This document shows, one piece after another, positions 15,662 to 24,526 of a stretch of 64,000 nucleotides of DNA. Positions within the stretch are counted from its first letter, which is position 1. Every line of letters starts with the position of its first letter. Made by a program: the position numbers and the translations under genes. The DNA comes from Jatrophihabitans sp. GTDB taxonomy: Bacteria; Actinomycetota; Actinomycetes; Mycobacteriales; Jatrophihabitantaceae. The stretch covers positions 1 through 64,000 of the forward strand of contig JAOPUX010000054.1 in the NCBI GenBank assembly GCA_025963285.1. The letters run 5' to 3'. The notes below the pieces were generated by a model, which was not told where the DNA came from, searched no databases, and saw only the letters and a list, made by a program, of their open reading frames with translations.

Positions 15662-17182
15662 CTACTTGACCCCGCGCCGCTTGGCGTAGCGGAACTTGAT
15701 GAAGCCGGCGAGAGTCTTGTACTGGTCGGCCGGACGCGGGAACGTCGAGACCTCCTTGCCCAGCTGGAACTTCTTGCGCGTGGTGGCCTTGGGCGAGGTG
15801 AACTCGCGCAGGCCGTCGTCGCCGTGGAAGCGCCCGAAGCCGCTGTCCCCCACGCCGCCGAAGGGCACCGACGGCATTCCGACGAAGGTCAGCACCGAGT
15901 TGATCGTGGTGCCGCCGGCCCGCATCTTTGCCGCGATCTCGCGACCACGGTGCTTGGAGAAGACCGACGAGCCGAGGCCGAAGGACGTGCCGTTGGCCCG
16001 GCGCAGCGCCTCCTCGACATCCGGCACGGTGTTGATCACGATCACCGGGCCGAAGGTCTCCTCCTGCACGGCCGAGCAGTCCTCGGGCACGTCGACCAGC
16101 ACGATCGGGTCGATATAGGGCTCGTGGATCGAGTCGAGGCCGCCGACCAGCGCCGTGGCACCGGCGGCCAGCGCGTCCGTGACGTGCCGCCGGACGATGT
16201 CGATCTGGGCGGGCAGCGTCATCGGGCCGTAGTCCTTGCCCGGCTCGAGCCCCACCGTCACTGCTTCGACCCGCGCCTTCACGCGCGCCAGGAAGTCGTC
16301 GCGTACCGAGGCCACGACGTAGACCCGCTCGACACAGACGCAGCCCTGGCCGGAGTGGAAGAGGCCGCCCCAGACGATGCCCTCCGCCGCAGCATCGAGG
16401 TCGGCGTCCTCGGCCACGATCGTCGCGTCCTTGCCGCCGAGCTCGAGCAGCACCGGGGTGAGGTTCTCCGCGCACGCCGCCATCACCCGCTTGCCGGTGG
16501 GCACCGAGCCGGTGAAGGCCAGCTTGTCGACGCCGGACTTGCACAGCGCCGCGCCCGTCTCGCCGAAGCCGGTGATCCAGCTGACCAGCCCCTCCGGGGC
16601 CTCCGGGATCGCCTTGTAGAACGACTCGACGGCGTAGACGCCGGTGGCCGAGGAGAACTCCGACGGCTTCACGATCACGGCGTTGCCCGCGGCCAAGGCG
16701 TAGGCCATGCCGCAGTAGGGCGTGTAGAGCGGAAAGTTCCAGGGAGCGATCACGCCGGCCACCCCGAGCGGGCGGTACCCGACCCGCGCCGAGTAGTTGG
16801 CCATCGCGACGCCCGGAGCCACGCGCCGCTCCTTGAGGACGCGCTCGGCGTGGGCGGCGGCCCAGCGGATGTCCTCCAGCGAGGCGATCAGCTCGAACTG
16901 CACGTCGCCTCGCGTCTTGCCGGTCTCCTCGTAGCCGAGGTCGCAGATCTCGTCGGCGTGCTGGCCGATCCAGGCAAGCCAGCGGTTCATCAGCTTCTTG
17001 CGCCCGGCAAAGCCCTGGTTCTCCCACCAGACCTGGGCGACCCGCGCCTTGGCCAGCCGCTCGGCGACGTCCGCGGCGGTGTGCACCGGAAAGGTGCCAA
17101 CGTGCGCGCCGGTGGCGGGGTGCGTCAGGTCGAAGGTCTGGCTCGACCCGGCGGCCGTCTCGGAGCTCAGCTGAGCGGTCAC
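15662..17182 (-). CDS. Aldehyde dehydrogenase (NAD(P)+-dependent)
   Basis: 506 residues. Asn149 (Pro-Trp-Asn-Phe), Glu247 (Leu-Glu-Leu-Gly-Gly) and the nucleophile Cys281 (Gly-Gln-Gly-Cys) are in place, and the Rossmann Phe-Thr-Gly-Ser-Val motif is near 224. It oxidises an aldehyde to an acid; the substrate is unknown. Related succinate-semialdehyde-type dehydrogenases have the same plan. The gene stands alone on the minus strand. The upstream region 17183-17258 holds a KstR-like AACACGTT palindrome, so it may belong to a lipid or sterol regulon with the GMC oxidoreductase at 1.2 kb. The right palindrome of the DUF559 gene follows its stop. Confidence 0.88.
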   Translation of the reverse strand: MTAQLSSETAAGSSQTFDLTHPATGAHVGTFPVHTAADVAERLAKARVAQVWWENQGFAGRKKLMNRWLAWIGQHADEICDLGYEETGKTRGDVQFELIASLEDIRWAAAHAERVLKERRVAPGVAMANYSARVGYRPLGVAGVIAPWNFPLYTPYCGMAYALAAGNAVIVKPSEFSSATGVYAVESFYKAIPEAPEGLVSWITGFGETGAALCKSGVDKLAFTGSVPTGKRVMAACAENLTPVLLELGGKDATIVAEDADLDAAAEGIVWGGLFHSGQGCVCVERVYVVASVRDDFLARVKARVEAVTVGLEPGKDYGPMTLPAQIDIVRRHVTDALAAGATALVGGLDSIHEPYIDPIVLVDVPEDCSAVQEETFGPVIVINTVPDVEEALRRANGTSFGLGSSVFSKHRGREIAAKMRAGGTTINSVLTFVGMPSVPFGGVGDSGFGRFHGDDGLREFTSPKATTRKKFQLGKEVSTFPRPADQYKTLAGFIKFRYAKRRGVK

Positions 17183-17220
17183 GCGGATACCGTCCTCATT
17201 CGCAGGTGAAGCGACAGAAT

Positions 17221-17235
17221 GAGAACACGTTACAG
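17221..17235. promoter_or_regulatory. KstR-like operator upstream of the aldehyde dehydrogenase
   Basis: GAGAACACGTTACAG contains AAC-AC-GTT, an 8-base palindromic core with partial outer symmetry. It is 38 bases upstream of the GTG start of the aldehyde dehydrogenase, and 23 bases past the end of the CaiB gene. Core and spacing match the AAC-N2-GTT operators of KstR-type repressors. Compare 1073-1086. Confidence 0.4.
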
Positions 17236-17258
17236 TTTTTCCGGCCGTGAGGCGAGAC

Positions 17259-18395
17259 CTACGTCACGACCTCGTTGGCCACGAGCTTGGCCGCCTCGTC
17301 GGCACCGATCCCCCAGCCGACCAGCGCCGCCTCGAGGTCGCGCCCGCCGTGGTCGAGGGGCACCGGCGCAGCTGCCGGGGTCCGCGAGAACCGCGGCGCC
17401 GGAGCGGGCTGGATCAGCCCATCGACCTCGACGAAGCTGCCCCGCGCCGCATTGGCCGGGTGCTCGTGCGCCTCCCATGGCGAGAGAACCGGGGTCACGC
17501 AGGCGTCGGAGTCGAAGAAGAGCTCTGCCCATTCGTCGCGGGTCTTGGTGAGGAAGACCGAAGCCAGCCGCTCCTTGAGCGCGACCCACCCCGTCGGGTC
17601 GAGGTGGAACGGCAGCTCCTCGTCGGCCAGTCCCAGCCGCTGCAGCATCTCGGCGAAGAACTGCGGCTCGACCCCGCCCACGGCCATGAACTTGCCGTCG
17701 GAGGTCTCGTAGCACTCGTAGAACGGCGCGGAGCCGTCGAACATGTTGGAGGCGCGCTGGTCCTGCCAGAGCCCCTGGGCACGCAGGCCGTACATCATCG
17801 ACATCAGCAGCCCGGCGCCGTCGACCATCGCAGCATCGACCACCTGGCCGCGGCCGGAGTTCGTCCGCTCGTGCAGCGCGGCGAGGATGCCCATCACCAT
17901 CAGCAGCCCACCGCCGCCGAAGTCGCCGACCAGGTTCAGCGGCGGGGTCGGCGGCGCACTCGCGCGGCCGATCTGCTCCAGCACGCCGGCGATCGAGATG
18001 TAGTTGATGTCGTGGCCGGCCCGCTGCGCGAACGGTCCGTCCTGGCCCCAGCCCGTCATCCGAGCGTAGATCAGCCGCGGGTTCACCGCTTCGAGGTCAG
18101 CGGGCCCGAGCCCCAACCGCTCGGTGACGCCTGGCCGGAACCCCTCGACGAAGACGTCTGCCTCGGCGACGAGCTGCTTGAGCACCGCCACCCCGGCCGG
18201 GTCCTTGAGGTTCAGCGCGATCGACCGCCGCCCGCGGTCGAGGACCCCGGGCGGGGTCGACAAGCCGGCCGCTCCCCCGGCCCGGTTGACGAGCAGGACG
18301 TCGGCGCCGAGGTCGGCCAGGATCATGCAGCCGAACGGGGCGGGCGCCAGCGAGGCGACCTCGACGACCCTCAGCCCGGCCAGCGGCCCACCCAT
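17259..18395 (-). CDS. CaiB/BaiF-family alpha-methylacyl-CoA racemase
   Basis: 378 residues from ATG 18395, which overlaps the acyl-CoA dehydrogenase stop (ATGA). Residues matching the catalytic set of mycobacterial MCR are all present: His128 (Ala-Gly-His-Asp), Asp158 (Gly-Asp-Phe-Gly-Gly-Gly) and Glu in Gly-Gly-Val-Glu-Pro-Gln-Phe. This points to 2-methylacyl-CoA racemase rather than CoA transferase. It would invert (2R)-methylacyl-CoA to (2S), the form accepted by acyl-CoA dehydrogenases, so it fits directly with the upstream gene. Such pairs act on methyl-branched fatty acids and sterol side chains. Cytoplasmic. Confidence 0.82.
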   Translation of the reverse strand: MGGPLAGLRVVEVASLAPAPFGCMILADLGADVLLVNRAGGAAGLSTPPGVLDRGRRSIALNLKDPAGVAVLKQLVAEADVFVEGFRPGVTERLGLGPADLEAVNPRLIYARMTGWGQDGPFAQRAGHDINYISIAGVLEQIGRASAPPTPPLNLVGDFGGGGLLMVMGILAALHERTNSGRGQVVDAAMVDGAGLLMSMMYGLRAQGLWQDQRASNMFDGSAPFYECYETSDGKFMAVGGVEPQFFAEMLQRLGLADEELPFHLDPTGWVALKERLASVFLTKTRDEWAELFFDSDACVTPVLSPWEAHEHPANAARGSFVEVDGLIQPAPAPRFSRTPAAAPVPLDHGGRDLEAALVGWGIGADEAAKLVANEVVT

Positions 18396-19543
18396 CAGAT
18401 GAACCTCGCGATGATTTCCTTCATGATCTCGTTCGTGCCGCCGTAGATCTTCTGGATGCGGGCCGCGGTGTAGAGCTGCGAGATGGGGTACTCCTCCATG
18501 TAGCCGTAGCCACCGAAGAACTGCAGGCACTCGTTGGTGACCTTGTTCTGCTCCTCGGTCAGCCACCACTTGGCCATCGACGCGGTGGGGATGTCGAGCT
18601 CGCCGGCGATGTGCTTGGTGATGCAGTCGTCGAGGAAGACGCGGCCGATCTTCACCGTGGTGGCGGCCTCGGCGAGCTTGAACTTGGTGTTCTGGAAGTT
18701 GAAGATCGGCTTGCCGAAGGCGTGCCGCTCCTTGGTGTACTTCAGCGTCAGGTCGACCGCGAGTTCGGTGGCGGCCTGGGCGGAGACGGCGATGATCAGC
18801 CGTTCCTGCGGGAGCTGCTGCATGAGCTGGATGAAGCCCTGCCCCTCGACGCCACCGAGGAGGTTCTCCACCGGCACCCGGACCGCGTCGTAGAAGAGCT
18901 CCGCGGTGTCCTGGCTGTGCTGGCCGATCTTCTTCAGCACCCGGCCCCGCGCGAAGCCGTCGGCCTGCTCGGTCTCGACGACGAGCAGCGAGATCCCGGC
19001 CGCGGCGTTCTCCGGATCGGTCTTCACGACGGTGATCACCAGGTTGGCGTGGTACCCGTTGGTGATGAAGGTCTTCGAGCCGTCGACGACGTAGTGGTCG
19101 CCGTCCTTGATCGCCTTGCTCTTGATGCTCTGCAGGTCCGAGCCGGTGCCGGGCTCGGTCATGGCGATGGCGCCGACCAGCTCACCGGTTGCCAGCTTGT
19201 GGAGCCAGCGCTGCTTCTGCTCCTCGGTGCCGTAGCCGTTGATGTAGTGCGCCACGATCGTGCTGTGGACAAGTCCACCGAAGCCGGGGGCCATCGCCGC
19301 GACCTGCGCCTCGGCGAGCACGCACTCGTGGGCGAAGGTGCCCCCACCGCCGCCGTACTCGGTCGGGATCGACGGGCAGAGCAGCCCGATCTCGCCTGCC
19401 TTGTTCCAGATCTCGCGGTCGATGAAGTGCTGCTGTGCCCAGCGCTCCTCGTGCGGGGCGCACTCCTTGGCGAAGAAGTCGTAGGCGAGCTCGCGCAGCG
19501 ACTCGGTCTCGTCGTCACTCCAGGCGGGGCGGGCAGCAGGCAT
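18395..19543 (-). CDS. Acyl-CoA dehydrogenase
   Basis: 382 residues with the three-part plan of the family: helical N-domain (1-120), beta domain with Ala-Met-Thr-Glu-Pro-Gly-Thr-Gly-Ser-Asp (near 133) for FAD and substrate, and C-terminal helices ending in Gly-Gly-Tyr-Gly-Tyr-Met-Glu-Glu-Tyr and Ile-Tyr-Gly-Gly-Thr-Asn-Glu-Ile, where a Glu acts as base in many members. It introduces the 2,3 double bond and passes electrons to EtfBA (53.6-55.4 kb). It is coupled to the racemase downstream. The upstream gap 19544-19656 has no gene and no obvious strong promoter. Confidence 0.88.
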   Translation of the reverse strand: MPAARPAWSDDETESLRELAYDFFAKECAPHEERWAQQHFIDREIWNKAGEIGLLCPSIPTEYGGGGGTFAHECVLAEAQVAAMAPGFGGLVHSTIVAHYINGYGTEEQKQRWLHKLATGELVGAIAMTEPGTGSDLQSIKSKAIKDGDHYVVDGSKTFITNGYHANLVITVVKTDPENAAAGISLLVVETEQADGFARGRVLKKIGQHSQDTAELFYDAVRVPVENLLGGVEGQGFIQLMQQLPQERLIIAVSAQAATELAVDLTLKYTKERHAFGKPIFNFQNTKFKLAEAATTVKIGRVFLDDCITKHIAGELDIPTASMAKWWLTEEQNKVTNECLQFFGGYGYMEEYPISQLYTAARIQKIYGGTNEIMKEIIARFI

Positions 19544-19656
19544 GCGTGGTACCTCTCAGGGTCAGACGGGTGTAACCCAACCCTACGAGCGCAGCCGGAC
19601 CCGCCCTATGACCGCACCGCGCGCATCTGACCACCGGCGCGCGCAGCGCCGCCCCG

Positions 19657-19703
19657 GATTGTGCAACTTTCGCCGCTCTGGCGACGGGGAAAGTTGCACA
19701 ATC
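19657..19703. repeat. Intergenic hairpin, TTGTGC family, after gltX
   Basis: GATTGTGCAACTTTC (19657-19671) and its exact complement (19689-19703) form a 15-bp stem. An inner CGCC/GGCG stem lies within the loop. It begins 4 bases beyond the gltX stop, so it may end that transcript, though no T-run follows. The first 13 arm bases, GATTGTGCAACTT, recur exactly in the hairpin at 29042-29094. Confidence 0.88.
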
Positions 19704-19707
19704 GCCG

Positions 19708-21155
<1,448 letters not shown>

Positions 21156-21159
<4 letters not shown>

Positions 21160-21965
21160 TGCTTGCCACCCGCGGCCACCGGGTTCGAGAGCGTGCCGAT
21201 GCCCTCGATCTCGACGGTGACGGTGTCGCCGGCCACGATCGGGCCGACGCCGGCCGGGGTGCCGGTGAGGATCACGTCACCGGGAAGCAGCGTCATGATC
21301 TCGGAGATGAAGGCGATCTGGGCGGGCAGGTCGTGGATCATCTGGCTGGTGCGGCCGTCCTGCTTCACCTCACCGTTCACCCGGGTGACGATCCGCAGGT
21401 CGGCCGGGTCGAGCACCGTCTCGATCCACGGGCCGAGCGGGCAGAACGAGTCGTAGCTCTTGGCGCGGGTGAACTGGACGTCGGCGCGCTGCTGGTCGCG
21501 GGCGGTCACGTCGTTGGCACAGGCGTAGCCGAGCACGAAGTCCAGCGCCGCCTCTCGGGTCACGTTGCGAGCCGGCCGGCCGATCACGGCTGCCAGCTCT
21601 CCTTCGAAGTGCACCATGGACGAGGACGGGGGCAGCCGGATCGCGTCCCCCTCCCCGATCACCGTGGTCGACGGCTTGATGAAGATCAGGGGCGACTCCG
21701 GAGCGTCGCCGCCCATCTCCTTGATGTGGTCGGCGTAGTTCTTGCCGATCGCCACCACCTTGCTGGGCAGGATCGGCGAGAGCATCCGCACGTCGGGCAG
21801 CGCCCAGCGATCCCCGGTAAAGCCGAACGGGCTGAACGGGTGGCCGTCGATCGCCGAGACGGTCAGGGAGTCGAGGCCCGCGCCGGAAGGACCCTCCACC
21901 ACCCCCCAGGCGACGCCGGACGGAGCGGTGGCTGAACCAGGGTGAACGAAGCGGGCTATACGCAC
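21156..21965 (-). CDS. Fumarylacetoacetate hydrolase-family protein
   Basis: 269 residues from GTG 21965, giving the usual Arg-Ile-Ala-Arg-Phe N-terminus; TAGCCT stands 8 bases upstream, so it is probably leaderless. TTG 21974 and GTG 21971 are alternatives. It has Lys-Asn-Tyr-Ala-Asp-His near 85, the Glu-Gly-Glu-Leu metal motif (His-Phe-Glu-Gly-Glu-Leu, about 121) and Asn-Asp-Val-Thr-Ala-Arg-Asp (about 155). The family hydrolyses or decarboxylates acylpyruvates such as 2-hydroxyhepta-diene-dioates, or oxaloacetate. Its position before gltX is a common actinobacterial arrangement (Rv2993c), so it may be a housekeeping decarboxylase. Substrate unknown. Confidence 0.85.
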
Positions 21966-22022
21966 GATCACCAAGGCTACCGACGAACGGGCACCGGCTG
22001 CGCGCGAGCTAGTCTGGAGGCC

Positions 22023-22481
22023 ATGACGTCCCCGTTGTCCGCGATCCCGATCGACAAGCGCCGCCAGGCCGCTGCGACGGTCGGGCTCTTCGCGGTACTC
22101 CTCATCGCAGTCGGGGCGGTGGCCGCCACCGGCCGCACTTCGGCCGCTGCGCCGGTCTTCGCGGTGATCGCGCTACTGCTCGCCGTGTTCCTCGGCCTGG
22201 TCTGCTGGGGCATCATGCGCAGCGTCCGGATGGACCTCGCCGACCAGCGTCTCGACGCGGCGATCGAGGCCACCCTGGCCGACCGTCCCGAGTACGCGAC
22301 CCTGTGCAACTGCGGCCACGAGCACGACCCGAACGTCCTGCACGTCGTCGACGAGGAGGGCCCCGCCGAGGCCTGCGCCCACGATGGCGGCGGCGCGGCC
22401 TGTGCCCACGACTGCAGCACCTGCGTGCTGGCCAGCCTGCGCCCCTCGCCGGACCGCACCCGCGCCGACCGCCTCGCCTAG
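22023..22481 (+). CDS. Small membrane protein with a Cys/His-rich C-terminus
   Basis: 152 residues from ATG 22023. TAGTCT stands 7 bases upstream, and GGAGG also lies close to the start. Two transmembrane helices at about 18-37 and 44-66 are followed by a cytoplasmic segment and a Cys/His-rich tail: Cys-Asn-Cys-Gly-His-Glu-His (about 98-104), then Cys-Ala-His, Cys-Ala-His-Asp-Cys and Cys-Val. Six Cys and several His suggest metal binding (zinc, copper or an Fe-S cluster). I do not recognise the family. It is divergent from the FAH gene and no related gene is beside it. Confidence 0.7.
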   Translation: MTSPLSAIPIDKRRQAAATVGLFAVLLIAVGAVAATGRTSAAAPVFAVIALLLAVFLGLVCWGIMRSVRMDLADQRLDAAIEATLADRPEYATLCNCGHEHDPNVLHVVDEEGPAEACAHDGGGAACAHDCSTCVLASLRPSPDRTRADRLA

Positions 22482-22562
22482 CCCCGCGCCGCCTCTGGCG
22501 GATGGGGCGGGCGCGGAGCGTGGACGGGCCTGGCGGGAGCCCGAGCGAGGAACGAGCGAGGG

Positions 22563-24119
22563 TTAGAGCAGGCCGTAGCGCACGGCGTCGTGCAGCGCCA
22601 GCCACGACGCCTCGATGACGCTGGCGTGTACGCCCACCGTGGTCCACTCACGCTCGCCGTTCGTGGTCTCGATCAGGACCCGGGTGACCGCCTCGGTGCC
22701 CTGCGCGCCCGGCATGATCCGCACCTTGTAGTCGGTCAGCTGCAGCCCGCGCAGCTGCGGGTAGTCCCGCCGCAGGGCCCTGCGCAGCGCGCGGTCGAGG
22801 GCATTGACGGGTCCGTTGCCCTCGCGGATCGCGATCACCTTCCGCTCGCCGACGGCCAGCTTCACCCGGGCCTCGGCCGACCCCTCGTCCTCGGAGATCA
22901 CCCGGTAGGACTCGACGGTGAACGGAGCGACCGCGTCGGGGTCGAGCTGGTCGCGGATCAGCAGCTCGAAGGAGGCATCGGCCGACTCGTAGGACCAGCC
23001 GGCGGCCTCCCGCTCCTTGACGATCTCCACGACCGCGCTCACGACGTCCGGGCGGTCGGCCAGCTCGATGCCCAGCTCGCGGGCCTTGAGCTCCACCGAC
23101 GCGCGGCCGGCCATCTCGGTGACGAGGATCCGCTGCCGGTTGCCGACCACCTCGGGGTCGAGGTGGTTGTACATCAGCGGCGCCACCTTGATCGCCGACG
23201 CGTGCAGCCCTGCCTTGTGCGCGAACGCCGCAGCTCCGACGTAGGGGGCGTGGGTGTCCTGGGCCAGGTTGGCGATCTCGGCGATCGCGTGGCTGATCCG
23301 CTGCATCTCGGCCAGGCAGCCGTCGGGGAGCACGTCGCGGCCCATCTTGAGCACGAGGCCGCCGATGACGGAGAAGATGTTGGCGTTGCCGGCGCGCTCG
23401 CCGTAGCCGTTGGCCGTGCCCTGGGCGTGGGTGGCGCCGGCGTCGACCGCAGCCAGGGTGTTGGCCACCGCGCAGCCGGTGTCGTCCTGGGTGTGGATAC
23501 CCAGCCGGATCCCGGCCCGCGAGGCGACGTCGGTGACCACGTCGTGCACGCCCATGGGCAGCATGCCGCCGTTGGTGTCGCAGAGCACGCCGACGTCGGC
23601 ACCGGCCGCGGCCGCAACGTCGAGCAGCCGCACGCCGTAGTCGCGGTCGAGGGCGTAGCCGTCGAAGAAGTGCTCGCAGTCGACGAAGACCCGCCGTCCC
23701 TCGGCGACCAGGAACGCGACCGTGTCGCGCACCATCGCCAGGTTCTCCTCGCGGGTCGTGCGCAGGGCCTGCTCCACGTGCCACACCGACGACTTCGCCA
23801 CCAGCGTGATCACCGAGGCCCGCGAGTCGAGCAGCGCCTGCACCTGGGCGTCGTCCTCGACGCGCACGCCGGCCTTGCGGGTGGCGCCGAAGGCCACCAG
23901 CACCGCGTTCTTCAGCGCCAGCTCCCCGTCGGCCGCACGGGCGAAGAAGTCGGTGTCCTTCGGCATCGCGCCCGGCCAGCCACCCTCGATGAACCCCACG
24001 CCGAGCTGGTCGAGCAGCCGGGCAACCGCCAGCTTGTCGGCCACCGAATAGGTGATCCCCTCGCGCTGGGCACCGTCACGCAGCGTGGTGTCGAAGACGT
24101 GGAAGGCGTCGGTCTGCAT
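22563..24119 (-). CDS. cimA: Citramalate synthase
   Basis: 518 residues. Asp-Thr-Thr-Leu-Arg-Asp-Gly-Ala-Gln (near 9-17) is the catalytic Arg-Asp of the isopropylmalate/citramalate synthase TIM barrel; Gly-Ile-His-Thr-Gln-Asp-Asp (about 220) and Gly-Tyr-Gly-Glu-Arg-Ala-Gly-Asn-Ala continue the pattern. The C-terminal 120 residues are the LeuA-type regulatory dimer domain. It condenses acetyl-CoA and pyruvate to citramalate, the threonine-independent route to 2-oxobutyrate and isoleucine. Expression appears controlled by an Ile-rich leader peptide and attenuator (24151-24245), which supports an isoleucine role rather than leucine. Confidence 0.88.
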   Translation of the reverse strand: MQTDAFHVFDTTLRDGAQREGITYSVADKLAVARLLDQLGVGFIEGGWPGAMPKDTDFFARAADGELALKNAVLVAFGATRKAGVRVEDDAQVQALLDSRASVITLVAKSSVWHVEQALRTTREENLAMVRDTVAFLVAEGRRVFVDCEHFFDGYALDRDYGVRLLDVAAAAGADVGVLCDTNGGMLPMGVHDVVTDVASRAGIRLGIHTQDDTGCAVANTLAAVDAGATHAQGTANGYGERAGNANIFSVIGGLVLKMGRDVLPDGCLAEMQRISHAIAEIANLAQDTHAPYVGAAAFAHKAGLHASAIKVAPLMYNHLDPEVVGNRQRILVTEMAGRASVELKARELGIELADRPDVVSAVVEIVKEREAAGWSYESADASFELLIRDQLDPDAVAPFTVESYRVISEDEGSAEARVKLAVGERKVIAIREGNGPVNALDRALRRALRRDYPQLRGLQLTDYKVRIMPGAQGTEAVTRVLIETTNGEREWTTVGVHASVIEASWLALHDAVRYGLL

Positions 24120-24150
24120 CGCTTGCTTCTCTCGTAAGGCGGTCTGGGCA

Positions 24151-24180
24151 ACAAAAAACCCCCCGCCAGTGGGCGGAGGG
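24151..24180 (-). terminator. Attenuator terminator of cimA
   Basis: On the minus strand CCCTCCGCC and GGCGGGGGG form a 9-bp GC stem followed by TTTTTTGTT, an intrinsic terminator 32 bases before the cimA start. Just upstream TAGCGCG (24212-24218 on the complement) can pair with CGCGCTA (24183-24189), whose extension into ACCC overlaps the terminator arm. The two structures may therefore exclude each other. Confidence 0.85.
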
Positions 24181-24215
24181 TCTAGCGCGTCGGCGTCTTG
24201 CTGGCTGCCGGCGCG

Positions 24216-24245
24216 CTACCTGATGATGATGGAGCTGAACTGCAC
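24216..24245 (-). CDS. cimA leader peptide MQFSSIIIR
   Basis: A nine-residue reading frame, GTG CAG TTC AGC TCC then three consecutive ATC (Ile) codons, AGG and TAG. Its stop codon is the beginning of the hairpin arm (TAGCGCG) that faces the terminator. The pattern matches ribosome-mediated attenuation: when isoleucyl-tRNA is scarce the ribosome stalls on the Ile codons and the terminator should not form. The GTG lies 7 bases after CAGACT, a possible -10, so the leader may be translated without a Shine-Dalgarno. It is too short for ordinary gene finders. The exact alternative pairing is inference. Confidence 0.72.
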   Translation of the reverse strand: MQFSSIIIR

Positions 24246-24526
24246 ACGGTCAGTCTGCCACAGCGCGGGGCCGCACGCCTAGCCGCGCGCTTCCTACCGC
24301 TCGTCGGTCATGGCAGCGCGGCCGAGCCAGCTCGCCGAATGCCGGGCGGGCGGGTGGCGCGTCTACCCTCCGCGCCGACCGCACTCCACCACGGCGGGGA
24401 CCCGAGACTCCCCGCTCCCTCCGTCGTAGACTTTACGGTCGGCCATCGCCCCGCGACCGGCCAAGTAGGGAAATTGCGGATTCTTTGTCAATTCCCAGCG
24501 CGCGCGTGTGGTTTCGGTTTGACACG
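24246..24526. other. Divergent intergenic region between the cimA leader and the LuxR gene
   Basis: 281 bases without a convincing gene. It must contain the start of the leftward cimA transcript and the promoter of the rightward LuxR-type gene. A TTTGACA at about 24517-24523 lies too close to the LuxR start to be its -35. I see no convincing promoter pair, palindrome or riboswitch. Confidence 0.5.

Noticed and set aside
22541-22562. GAGCGAGGAACGAGCGAGGG as a further junction repeat
   Set aside because: It shares only short GAGCGA words with the 26-bp repeat and is not at a coupled junction.
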